Shown piece by piece: positions 11,262-21,032 of a stretch of 64,000 bases of DNA. Numbering within the stretch: position 1 is the stretch's first letter; each line of letters opens with the position of its first letter. This DNA comes from Odobenus rosmarus divergens (taxonomy: Eukaryota > Chordata > Mammalia > Carnivora > Odobenidae). The translations under genes and the position numbers were made by a program. The stretch covers positions 1,772,054 to 1,836,053 of the forward strand of contig NW_004450287.1 of the NCBI RefSeq assembly GCF_000321225.1, written 5' to 3'. The notes beneath the pieces were generated by a model, which was not told the origin of the DNA, did no database searches, and saw only the letters and a program-made list of their open reading frames with translations.

Positions 11262-11344
11262 GGTGGGAGCAGGAAGTGGTACGAGCTGATGGAGTCCGTC
11301 AGTCCTGCAGACGAGGGAACATGGGCGTGGGGTGCTTCGTCCTC
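11262..11344 (-). other. PAG1: 5' UTR part of the PAG1 start exon
   Basis: Upstream of the ATG, the best acceptor I see on the minus strand is GGTCTCTCTGCAG ending at 11345, giving 83 nt of UTR. A second possible acceptor (CGTCTGCAG ending at 11305) would give 43 nt. The choice matters because only the longer form carries the short uORF at 11299-11322. The UTR frame through the upstream 93-nt exon enters the coding region out of frame, so no N-terminal extension is predicted. Confidence 0.65.
11299..11322 (-). promoter_or_regulatory. Possible upstream ORF in the PAG1 5' UTR
   Basis: A minus-strand ATG at 11322-11320 opens an eight-codon ORF (seven residues then TGA at 11301-11299), ending 37 nt before the PAG1 ATG. 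Its context (GCCCATGT) is weak: C at -3 and T at +4. It exists in the mRNA only if the exon starts at 11344 and not at 11304. Any effect on translation is inference. Confidence 0.35.
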
Positions 11345-11989
11345 CTGCAGAGAGACCAGTGTGTTTTGAAACAACTTCTCACGTGAAGTGACAGAGTCTT
11401 GTAACGAGTGCGTGTCAGGAGGAAGGCTCTGAGCAGAGTCAGGGAGGTGTGTGCGGGATATGCTGGGCTCGCCTGGACATCTGCCTCTGGCCAAGTCCCC
11501 TCTGTCGTCTAGGCCTTTGTTTTCTTCACCTAAAAACGTACAGTGTTTGAGGCAATGGGTAGCTTATTTTGATATGTTTGGGGACAGATTCTTAAGGTCT
11601 TCAAATAAAATAAGATCCCATGTATTCCATGGCAAATGCTTATTTGGATTTTTTTTTCCAGAGCAGTGTAAAGCATTTATTATGGCTTTCAAAAAATGCA
11701 GTTCACATCTTCCCCACCTATCTCCCTAGCTCCCAAACCTGCCTCTCTTTGAGAAGATTGAAGGCTGGTCCAATTAATGAAAAAGAATGTCTTTATATTC
11801 ACCTTCAGAACAGTTATCTATTGTGACTATGTGACTATTTTCAGGGCCAGCTTTCACTGAGCTTCTGTGAGTGCTCCATAAGTACATTTTCAAATGAACA
11901 GATGAAAGTATGTGCTAAGAATACATCACCAGAAGCAAATAAGACCTATTTATTAAAAAGTACAAATTAAGCATAATAGCTGTACCTAG

Positions 11990-12225
11990 TACATTTTAGT
12001 ACCTGGCATGTCCTGGGACTCTTGCTAAATGCTTTCCTCATTTAATTACTGCTACCAGCCTGTGAAGAAGGCCCGGCTCATCCCCATTTTTCAGACAAGA
12101 AAGTTGAATGGCAGAGACAATAATGTCCTCCCAAGATGTCACAGATGCTAAGTGGCAGGGTGAAGACATGAGTCCAGTCATTTCTGACTCCAAAACTGTC
12201 GTCTTAGCCCTTAGAGGAAACTCCC
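11990..12225 (+). repeat. MIR SINE
   Basis: MIR core: CTTTCCTCATTTAATT, CCCATTTTTCAGACAAGAAA, GATGTCACAGATGCTAAGTG, ending in ACTCCAAAACTGTCGTCTTA. Confidence 0.7.
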
Positions 12226-12360
12226 TCTCTGTGGGGGCTACTGCGTGCTCCTTGTTCCAGTGACAAATCTTCTAAATGAAAATGGTCACATGGGTTCTGT
12301 GAAATATCTTAAGAGTTACAGATTTTGAAAAATACAGCAGTATATTAAAAATTAATGATT

Positions 12361-12590
12361 ATCCTGGGAGATACAGACTTCCAGTTATGGGATAAATAAG
12401 TCACAGGAATAAAAGGCAGAGCATAGGGAATGTAGTCAGTGGTATTGTAATAACATTGTCTGGTGATGGATGGTAGCCACATTTGTGTGAACAGAGCATA
12501 ACCTATAGAGAAATTGAATCACTACGTTGTACACCTGAAGCTAATGTAACATTGTGTGTCAACTAGATTAAAAAAAAAATTTTTTTTAAA
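12361..12590 (+). mobile_element. L1 3' UTR remnant
   Basis: Typical L1 3' end: GATACAGACTTCCAGTTATG, TCACAGGAATAAAAG, TTGTACACCTGAAGCTAATG, TGTGTCAACTAGATT, followed by an A-rich tail. Confidence 0.75.
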
Positions 12591-15500
12591 TTCACAATTC
12601 TTGTCAGAGGCCTTGTTTAAAGAACATTTACTTTGCTCCATTCTAGAACATTCTAACTTAAAAGGAACAGCCTTTAACTTAATCTCAAGTTTCATGAATA
12701 AAGTAAATTATTATCTTAATTAGAACTCAAATTTTTTTTCCTTGCAAAAGACTATCCATATCTACATTGTCATTTGCTTCCCTTGAAGAGCTGTGAGTAC
12801 GTTTCGGGAGCACCGCCCTGTGTGCATCAGGCCAGCACCTGGACGGCTTAGTGCCACCCGGGAGCGGCCCCTTGAAAACGCTTGGAGAATAGAAGCCATT
12901 TTGACAGAGGCAGTTCAACTGGACCAAATTTTCTCCAAGTGAAACACATATTTATTTGAATATTTAAGATCAAAGAATAATAAAAAGCTGGAGAAAAGAA
13001 ACTTTTATCCACAATGTATGCAGAGAGTATTCTAGATGAAGTCCATGTTTTCCTTAGGTCCCTGAATAACACGAACACTTCCTAATGCTCTAAATATATA
13101 AACGTACAACTTCCTGTGTAATACAGAACGTCTTTCTTCCAGTGCTGGTTATATATTATGCCTGTAAACAATACACGCATACAGTAATGGATGGTCAAAT
13201 TGCTTCTGTGTGTTTGCCCCTGGACAGCTATAACTGAATGAAAATAACCACCGCTTCTCTTGTGGTTTGTTGAAGCAATGAATAATTCACTTTAAATTTA
13301 GACTACAAATTGGCACCACAATCAGTTACTAAAATATATTCAAGCAAGCACATAAACCATGGCGACCTATGAATATATATGAAATAAATTTTTACATACA
13401 GGCCCAAAGCATAACACATTTTAGGAAACACAAACAAAAGAGATCAGTTGTGCAGGCATTTGCGTGTTCCCTCCTTCGCTCACTCATTCACTCATACAAC
13501 AGATTTAATCAATGTCTATTTATAAAGTGCCAGATTCCTAGAAAATAGTTTGCTGTGTGAATTATTCAAAAGCCAGATATCCATCCAGCAAGCTAGTGTG
13601 GAATCTGTAGGACCTTTCTCCATTTCTGTACACGTTTCTCGTCTCTCTCTCTCAACGGGGAAGGTGGGTAGAATACAATGAAGTATGTGGGGTGCCCAGC
13701 CTATCTGAACAGCGTAGGGAGAGAGAGGATGAAAGCGATTACAAGCTACTGAATAAAAGATCTAACTCAGAGAAAATGTGTCAAAGCTCCTGGCTCACGC
13801 CCCTTCAACTAAAATTTGCTGAAAAGCTACCAAAAGAACTACTTTTTTTTCCTGGACAAGGAAGAGCATGATCATCATCGTGTATCTGAGTCAGCTACGT
13901 TGTAATCCCGAAGGACAAGCGCTCCTGTGATTTGAGCAACTTCCACCCGTCAGAAGCCTCAGAGTGAAGCTCCGCAGGAAGACCAGGTCCCAGCAGTGGG
14001 CAGTGCAGCAAGAGCGGCCCCCCCTTTACGAGCCTGGCCGAGATTGGGGGTTTGCGCACACTCACAGCAGATCTGGGGCGGGGCTATTCCTATTGTCGAG
14101 AAAGTCTGCGCCAGTTGTTATCCTCTCTTGGTCTCTTCCTTTGTCTGGACTTCTGCTTCTGAATTCTCTTGCCCATTCCTTCTCTGATCCTCTCCTTCCA
14201 TTTTGGGGTCTTATCTACAATTAAGCTAGGACTCTGTCCAGATGGACCACCCATGTGTGCACATGACTTCCATGCTCTTTTTTCTTGCTGGGGATGAAAG
14301 TACCATGTGTATGGTCCGGGGTTGGCCTTTCCCTCCAAGACTAGACTTCATGCGTTGGTTTCACTGAGGTTAAACACAGTGCTCAGGGGCCAAGTTAGTG
14401 TATTCTGAGCAGTAGGGAGATCGGTGTCTTTCCCTCTGGCTGGAAGGCTTCTATCAGGACTAGCAATAGCAGGATAGAATAAGAGGACAAGTGGCACAGT
14501 GTTTGGGAAGTAAAAAGTCACCCTGAAAAGGAAGGGCTCCTGCCACAATGATGACATTTGCCAGACCATACACTGTGCCCCTTTACCAACCACGTTCCGT
14601 ACGGAAAAGAGAACCGAAGGCTCCAAAGTCTGTGATACTGTTCCTGAAGACCATCTTATTTTCTGGTTATGTGTGTATCAAGTACAGTATTTTCTGAGTA
14701 TCCAGAATTAATCTGTAGCAGCAGGACAATTTGGACACCATGAACAATTTGGAGCCACCTCTCATTATTTTTATATGGAGACATTTAAGCCTCTTTCTTT
14801 CAATCCTGTTCTTACCTGACTCAATAAAATTGCATTCAACTGTGGAATATTAGTTCTTTGAAGCTTGAAAAATATTTCATTGTCAGACCACATGTGTAAA
14901 TATTCTATGAGTTACTCAACATAAGGAAAGGGAACACCATTCATTGTACCTCAGCTAACACTTATTATGGCACCCAAATGCCCTACTAAGTTGAGTTGAA
15001 GATTATCATATTCATGAAAGATTAATGGTTGCATATCAATTATTTTTGTTTTAGAATAGACTTCATTATTGGCTGCACTGATGTACATTCACAGCTGAGA
15101 CTGTCACTTAATACAATGTGTTATATTGTAAAACAGACAATCCCCCCACCCCAATTTTATATAGTTCAGACTATTGTGGGGACTTGTCATTTTGCCCTGA
15201 GAAAGGTCAGGACTTGAGGTTATAGAACTTATGTTGGGGATTCTCTGATAGGATCTGAAAAGCTGGTCTGAATAATTATTTTGGACAAAATTATTTTGGA
15301 CAAAATTATTTTGCTCCATAATCTCTTATATACATTCATGTTCTTAATATGTGATTTCAATCAGAAAAAACGACGGCCTTTCACTTTAAAAGCAGGTGCT
15401 ACTATTAACCACAAGGTGTCAGTATAATACTAGTCTCAGCCCCAATCATCAGCCTCTTCAGGGAGACAGTTGTTCTGCTGTTTGTGCCTTGCGCTAGGTA

Positions 15501-16882
15501 TTTTGTCTTCATTAGCTTAGACTATCAGCCACCTAAATCAATTCCAACAGGAAAGAAAACAAAAACAAAAACCAGATGAAATTAATGAAAGGTGACGACC
15601 AAATGACAGCTACTTGGTTTTTTAACTCTAACTGGTAGGTGCTCTGATCACAGCAAACTGTGTAAGTAACAATTTGGTAGAGGTGGTATGGCCAGTGAGA
15701 TTAGCAATGGAAGCAGACACTTTAATTCCTCCGAAGCAGGCTCAGGTTGGTAATGATAGTCATTACCCTTTTATAGCTGTTCTAGTCAACTCATAATTAA
15801 ACATGATAGAAACCACCTCCGCTCTTGAGCCCTCACTGATAGACAAAATGAGGTCAGGACACAACCCCATGGGAATTCCTCCTTCCTGGTCATTACCAGG
15901 TGTGGAAACCATGAGGTAAAATGACACTTTATGAGCTACAGATTAGCCAAACACATTTAACAATAGCTGAGGAGCCAAATTCTCTGCTGGGGTCCTGTCC
16001 TGTGAGGCGCAAGGGCAGATGCACAGGCTAAGGCTAAATTAACCTCTCCATACAATTCTCATCCCCTGAAAGAGTTTTAAGCTCAAGTATTTAAATTCAG
16101 GTAGATTTCTCTTCAGATTAAAGAGACTCTGATATAGGCAAGCTGTACTCTGGAGGAACTTTAACTGGGTCTGCTCTAAGTATGGGGAGCCACCTTTACC
16201 AATGTTGGTCATCCATCTTGCTAAGGCCCAAAGGTTCTCTGCCAAATAAGCTCGTCACAAAGATGTCCCCATTTCTTTTTTTTTTTTTTTTCCTGAGTTG
16301 GAGAAAATACACCCAAAGAGCAGAAGGTGGTGAAGGGCTCCAAGGTAAGATTTTTTTCTTGTTGGTAGTTTCTTGAACTATAAATTTTAAAGCATCACTA
16401 TGGAACAATGACTTGACATTTCTTCCTTCACAGCTTAAGAGAAGCACAGCACCTGTGAGCACATGAGAAGGGGACCTGGAAATCTTGAACGTCACTAACT
16501 GACCCTGTTATCAAGGGTTGCTGCTGAAGGCAGAACGAGCCAGGCATTCATTCTAAGAGCAAGTTATAAATCCTGGAGGCCATCTGTCAGTGTAACCTGA
16601 TTACTTTTCATACATACCAAATGTATTGATCCACGCAGGAAATGTGAAAGCTGACCCTTTCAGGGGGAGGGGTCTGTGTGGCTCTTGCTTGTCTTCAAAA
16701 ATACGTTAAACTTACTTTACATCAGTAATATAGTTTATTGCTTATAAAAGCCCCATTGCCATTTCGGTTTTTTGTCTTTAGGAAACCAAGAGGTAAGAGA
16801 CTTTTGATGGGTAAGGAATAACTTCTAAGGTTGCTTTTGTTCATATCCTGACTTCAAGACCAATTTGCAAGGTTCATTTTTT
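12591..16882. other. Large PAG1 intron, largely without recognisable repeats
   Basis: About 4.3 kb of AT-rich unique-looking sequence. Apart from the short tandem repeat at 15275-15313 I see no element, RNA gene or exon. Confidence 0.45.
15275..15313 (+). repeat. 15-bp tandem repeat, 2.6 copies
   Basis: The unit ATTATTTTGGACAAA occurs at 15275-15289 and 15290-15304, with a partial third unit to 15313. On the minus strand it gives a spurious FVQNN repeat. Confidence 0.9.
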
Positions 16883-17082
16883 ATTTTTTTAAAGATTTTA
16901 TTTATTTATTTATTTATTTATTTAGAGCAGGCAAGGGGGGGAGGGGCAGAGCGGGGAGAGAATCTCAAGCAGACTCCACGCTGAGTGCAAAGCCCAATGA
17001 AGGCTCCACCTCACAGCCCAAGATCATGACCTGAGCTGAAATCAAGTCGGATGCTCAACAGACTGAGCCACCCAGGCGCCCC
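16883..17082 (-). mobile_element. SINEC (carnivore tRNA-Lys SINE), sense to PAG1
   Basis: Begins with the reversed A-rich tail (AAAGATTTTATTTATTTATT) and ends with the reversed head CCACCCAGGCGCCCC. Flanked by the 9-bp target duplication TCATTTTTT at 16874-16882 and 17083-17091. Confidence 0.95.
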
Positions 17083-17208
17083 TCATTTTTTGTTCTTAAT
17101 GGTAAATCTTGAGAAGGAGGGAGAGGGTAAGCAGGAGCTACTGATAGAATCTTAGAGACCAGACGAGATACACAGGTAAAAGGGCTTTATTTTGCATAAG
17201 CAAGTCTT

Positions 17209-17406
17209 TTTTTTTTTTTAAAGATTTTTATTTATTTATCGAGAGAGAGAGAATGGTAGAGAGAGAGCATGAGAGGGAAGAAGGTCAGAGGGAGAAGCAG
17301 ACTCCCTGCCGAGCAGGGAGCCCGATGTGGGACTCGATCCTAGGACTCCAGGATCATGACCTGAGCCGAAGGCAGTCGCTTAACCAACTGAGCCACCCAG
17401 GCACCC
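17209..17406 (-). mobile_element. SINEC with perfect 17-bp target duplication
   Basis: Full-length reversed SINE. The duplication TTGCATAAGCAAGTCTT at 17192-17208 and 17407-17423 is exact, indicating a relatively recent insertion. Confidence 0.97.
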
Positions 17407-17601
17407 TTGCATAAGCAAGTCTTAATGGAAAATGTGCAATTTGGGCTTTATGGTCTATCTCTTGTGCCCTGCATGTTTGCTCATCTAAATTCAAAGTTCC
17501 TTGGGGGCGGGGTGGGGAAGGTATCGGCCTCATTTCCCACCCTCTTCTCAGCATCTACATAAACCGGAAAATAGGAGCCAATCAAGAAATTTTTTAACTG
17601 A

Positions 17602-17782
17602 GGGGCACCTGGGTGGCTCAGTCGTTAAGCGTCTGCCTTCGGCTCAGGTCATGATCCCAGGGTCCTGGGATCGAGCCCCGCATCGGGCTCCCTGCTCCGC
17701 AGGAAGCCTGCTTCTCCCTCTCCCACTCCCCCTGCTTGTGTTCCCTCTCTCGCTGTGTCTCTCTCTGTCAAATTAAAAAAAT
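17602..17782 (+). mobile_element. SINEC, antisense to PAG1
   Basis: Full-length copy with head GGGGCACCTGGGTGGCTCAG, Pol III B-box-like GGGATCGAGCC and a CT-rich tail region. The target duplication AATTTTTTAACTGA is at 17588-17601, with a two-T-longer copy at 17783-17798. Confidence 0.95.
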
Positions 17783-18264
17783 AATTTTTTTTAACTGAAT
17801 ACTTATTTCTGTAGGAAAGACAAGACTCTCAAAATGCAAGTTTAATAATTCATAAGGGAGAGAAGGAGAATAAAAGAGATGAGCACATCAAGCAAATAAT
17901 TAAAAAATAAGCCAAGTATGTCTTAAGGCAAAACCTTAACTCCGGAGTAAACAGCCCCCTGGCTTCTTTGTACTGTCACCGAAGCAGCTGAAGGGCTCTA
18001 GAGAAAAGGCACAGCAGCAGAAATGTCAGTGCGTGTGTACGTGGGTCCTCACCAATTGCGGCCCGCTTCTCAGCACTGGTGGCCCCACTGCGTCCCCCGA
18101 GCTCCCGCCGATCCTCTGACCCCTTCTTGGCAGGGGCCTTTCATGCCTTCCCGTCTCTTCCCGCCCTCAAAAGGCGCCGGGGCTTCCATGTCTCGAGGAA
18201 AGAGGAGCCTTAACTATTCTTGGCTCTCCTTCTCATGCTTTTCATCTGATGAAAGTCTAACCAC

Positions 18265-18567
18265 GCTTTAGATCTCAGTTTAAGTGTCACTTCCTTGGAG
18301 CAACTTTCTGGATGCTGCACTTCAGTCCCCCCTACCCCCTGCGTGGGCAAACACACACACACCAGTTCAGTTTAAGCCCGTTTTGTAAAAGCCTGTAAAG
18401 CTTTTTCCTTCATGGCATTATTCAAAACTGAAATGATGACGCTCTTCGCCGTCTCCTCTGCTGGTCAAAGTTCAAAACGGGGCACTGTGAACAGATCTAT
18501 CTGGTTCACAGCTGTAGCCCTAGTGAATAGCACACAGTAGGCACTTAATAATCTGAATGAATTAACA
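18265..18567 (+). mobile_element. L2 LINE 3' end remnant
   Basis: L2-like AGATCTCAGTTTAAGTGTCA CTTCC, later CTGGTTCACAGCTGTAG and GCACACAGTAGGCACTTAAT AATCTGAATGAATTAA. Confidence 0.6.
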
Positions 18568-18879
18568 GTCGAATGAACTAATAGAGCAGAGGAGAAAAAG
18601 CATCCATGAGGAGGTGAATATTGACCAGGCCTTTAGAGATGGTAAGGATGAGAAGAAACTGCTCTCTCAGTCTCTTCAAATGGTGTTAAAATTCCATGGG
18701 GACATGAGGAATTCCAAAAGTCTGCTTGTCAGCCTCCCTGATAGATTTCCATGGTACTGCCTCCCCCCACCCCATCTATGATCATCTTGCCTCTACCCAG
18801 ATCCTGAAGAGACCTACCATGTATCAATTTTGACTCAAAGGCTTGAAATAAAAAACACTGAAAAAGCCCAAGTGAGTAT

Positions 18880-19025
18880 GTGCTCTGTACCAGCCCCTCT
18901 TCTGCACGTTACGTTATTTCCTTCTTACGGTGCTCTGGTGGAGGTGAGACTGAAGCTCGAAGGTTAAGTACCGTGTCTAGGGTCACACAGCTATAGGGTT
19001 CCTGACTCAGTGTCCCCGGCACTTT
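18880..19025 (+). repeat. MIR SINE
   Basis: MIR core with GAAGCTCGAAGGTTAAGTAC, GGGTCACACAGCTATAGG and CCCCGGCACTTTACAC. Confidence 0.65.
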
Positions 19026-20385
19026 ACACTCTTGCATGGTGCCCAGCAGTGTGTTCTCAGGGAGCAGGCGGTGGCCAGCCCCACGCTGCTCACCATCCCC
19101 AGCTGTCTTGCCTATTTGGGACACAGGAGCCTCACCCTTCTTCCTGGCCCTTTTAACTTCCCTCTATCATGACTTGTTTTTAGCACCAGAGGGAAGAATG
19201 TTCACTCTCTTCTGGTTTGCTCACTGCTCCTTCCCAGCCACGTATCATCACGCGTCCTCCTTCCAGGGGACCTAGAGCACCTTCTGGCCCCTGCCCCAAC
19301 AGCTTTGCTGGAGCCCCATGAGGATTTGCTGTTTGCCTGAAGGGTCAGCTTGCGGAGACCAAGACTTCACAGTTCCTCTCTGTTAGGCATTGTTTACACT
19401 GTTTTTATTTGGCTTCTTAGGTACAGTGATTGTGATTCAGCCAGTTTCTTTTTCCTAACAGTAAAAGATGTAACCAGTAACAACTTAAGTTTCTTTTGAC
19501 AGGTTCTGAAATTTACTGCTTGACCTAAATGCCTCTCAAATCCTCCATTCATGGCTGATGATATTTAAATGATCAGATGTATTTTAGCAGCTGATCCGAC
19601 TGGGGGTGGACAGCTAATTACAAATGCTCCAGTATCCATCACGTACCAATTAGCTTCTACTAAGCCCTCACCCTGAACGTGCTATCTCGTTGAGACTGCA
19701 CATCAAAGGGTGCTTCTTCTGGGAAAGGTGAACTCTCAAGATGGAAGAGGCGGAGTGGAGAGTAGACGGCAATTGAAGTCCAGTGCCAGAGGAATCCCAC
19801 CCTAGCACTGGTTTCATCGTGAGCTGGAGCAGAGTTAGATAAAGCAGTCGGCTGTCTCTGCCACACCTTCTCCCGTATTTCCACAGCCTCACGTAAGGCC
19901 GGCTGACGTCAGAGTGCACGTTTTCCCCGGGTGTGGGCAAGAACGCAGCTCACCTTGCCACCCGCTGCCTGGCGCGTCATGGTCATCCTCGTTCTCATTT
20001 TGACTCTATTTTTAAAACACTACAAATTCTTTATTTCATAGACTCAGCAGACAAAATCCTTTTTATTGGCTCCTAAAAAGCACAATCAAAATCTTCAGAA
20101 AACATCCCTGCAAGTTACTTGCTCCTGCTACTGGGAACTCCTCAGGGCTGGGACTGGTTACATCCGAGTAAGTCAGAACTTGTATTTGAAAGCACAGGTT
20201 CTCAGGGCTCATCTTTCAGGCTTTCTGCCAGAAACAGGGTGCTCAAGGGCTCTAGAAGATTCCCAGGCCCCTTGCAGAGAAGTGGCAGGGCAAGGGTTCC
20301 AGTAGAGCAGAGCTTCTCAAAGGGTGGGCCTGGACAAGAAGCCTCAGTATCTTCAGGGAACTTGTTAAAAATGTAGAATTCTGGG

Positions 20386-20569
20386 GGGCACTTGGGTGCC
20401 TCAGTCATTGAGCGTCTGCCTTCAGCTCAGGTCATGGTCCCAGGGTCCTGGGATCGGGCTCCCTGCTCTGCGGGAAGCCTGCTTCTCCCTCTCCCACTCC
20501 CCCCTGCTTGTGTTCCCCCTCTCGCTGTGTCTCTCTCTGCCAAATAAAAAAAAAAAAAAAAATCTAAAA
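20386..20569 (+). mobile_element. SINEC inserted in MER5A
   Basis: Head GGCACTTGGGTGCCTCAG (diverged), long A tail. Target duplication around AATGTA(G/T)AATTCTGGG at 20371-20385 and near 20573-20588. Confidence 0.93.
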
Positions 20570-20639
20570 AAAAATGTATAATTCTGGGCTTGCCTGAGGC
20601 TTATGAATCAGAAAGTCAGGGTGGGGCCCATAATCTCTC

Positions 20640-20820
20640 TTTTTTTAAGATTTTATTTATATTAGAGAGAGAGAGAACGCAAGTGGGGGAGGGAGAGGGA
20701 CAAGCAGCCTCTGCACTGATGGCAGAGCCCGACGCGGGGCTTGATCTCATGATCCTGAGATCATGAGCCCAGCCAAAATCAAGAATCTGATGCTCAACCA
20801 ACTGAGCCACCCAGGGGCTC
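20640..20820 (-). mobile_element. SINEC inserted in MER5A, opposite orientation
   Basis: Reversed SINE running from TTTTTTAAGATTTTATTTAT to the head GAGCCACCCAGGGGC. It looks more diverged than its neighbours; the target duplication is not clear. Confidence 0.92.
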
Positions 20821-20888
20821 CCCCCTTTATTTCTGTTTTAACAAGCCCTCCAGGTGATTGTGATGCAGGCTGAATTTGAGAAGACTGT

Positions 20889-21032
20889 TCTAGAACAGAC
20901 TTCAACATATCTACAGATCACGTGGGGATCTTGTTAAGGTGCAGATTCTAAATTCTGTGTTTCTAACCAGTTCCCAGGTGAGGTCTAGGCTGTCGGCCTG
21001 AAGACTACATTTGGAGTAGTACTAGGATACAT
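20889..21032 (+). mobile_element. Second MER5-type element
   Basis: Adjacent related copy: ATCACGTGGGGATCTTGTTA, TTCTAACCAGTTCCCAGGTG and ACTACATTTGGAGTAGTA. Confidence 0.65.

Larger units (their letters stand above)
20308..20888 (+). mobile_element. MER5A-type hAT element split by two SINEs
   Basis: Three pieces of one element: 20308-20385 (CTTCTCAAAGGGTGGGCC ... CTTGTTAAAAATG), 20588-20639 (AATCAGAAAGTCAGGGTGGG GCCC) and 20821-20888 (TTTTAACAAGCCCTCCAGGT GATTGTGATGC). The order matches the MER5A consensus, with SINEs in the two gaps. Confidence 0.7.

Noticed and set aside
15104..15319. Minus-strand frame with a repeated FVQNN motif
   Set aside because: It is a translation of the 15-bp tandem repeat at 15275-15313 and has no other coding support.
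17501..17776. Frames with a GSVVKRLPSAQVMIPGSWDR-type sequence, recurring at several places
   Set aside because: This peptide recurs wherever a SINEC is read in one frame (for example near 39600, 59700 and 61000); it is SINE translation, not a gene family.
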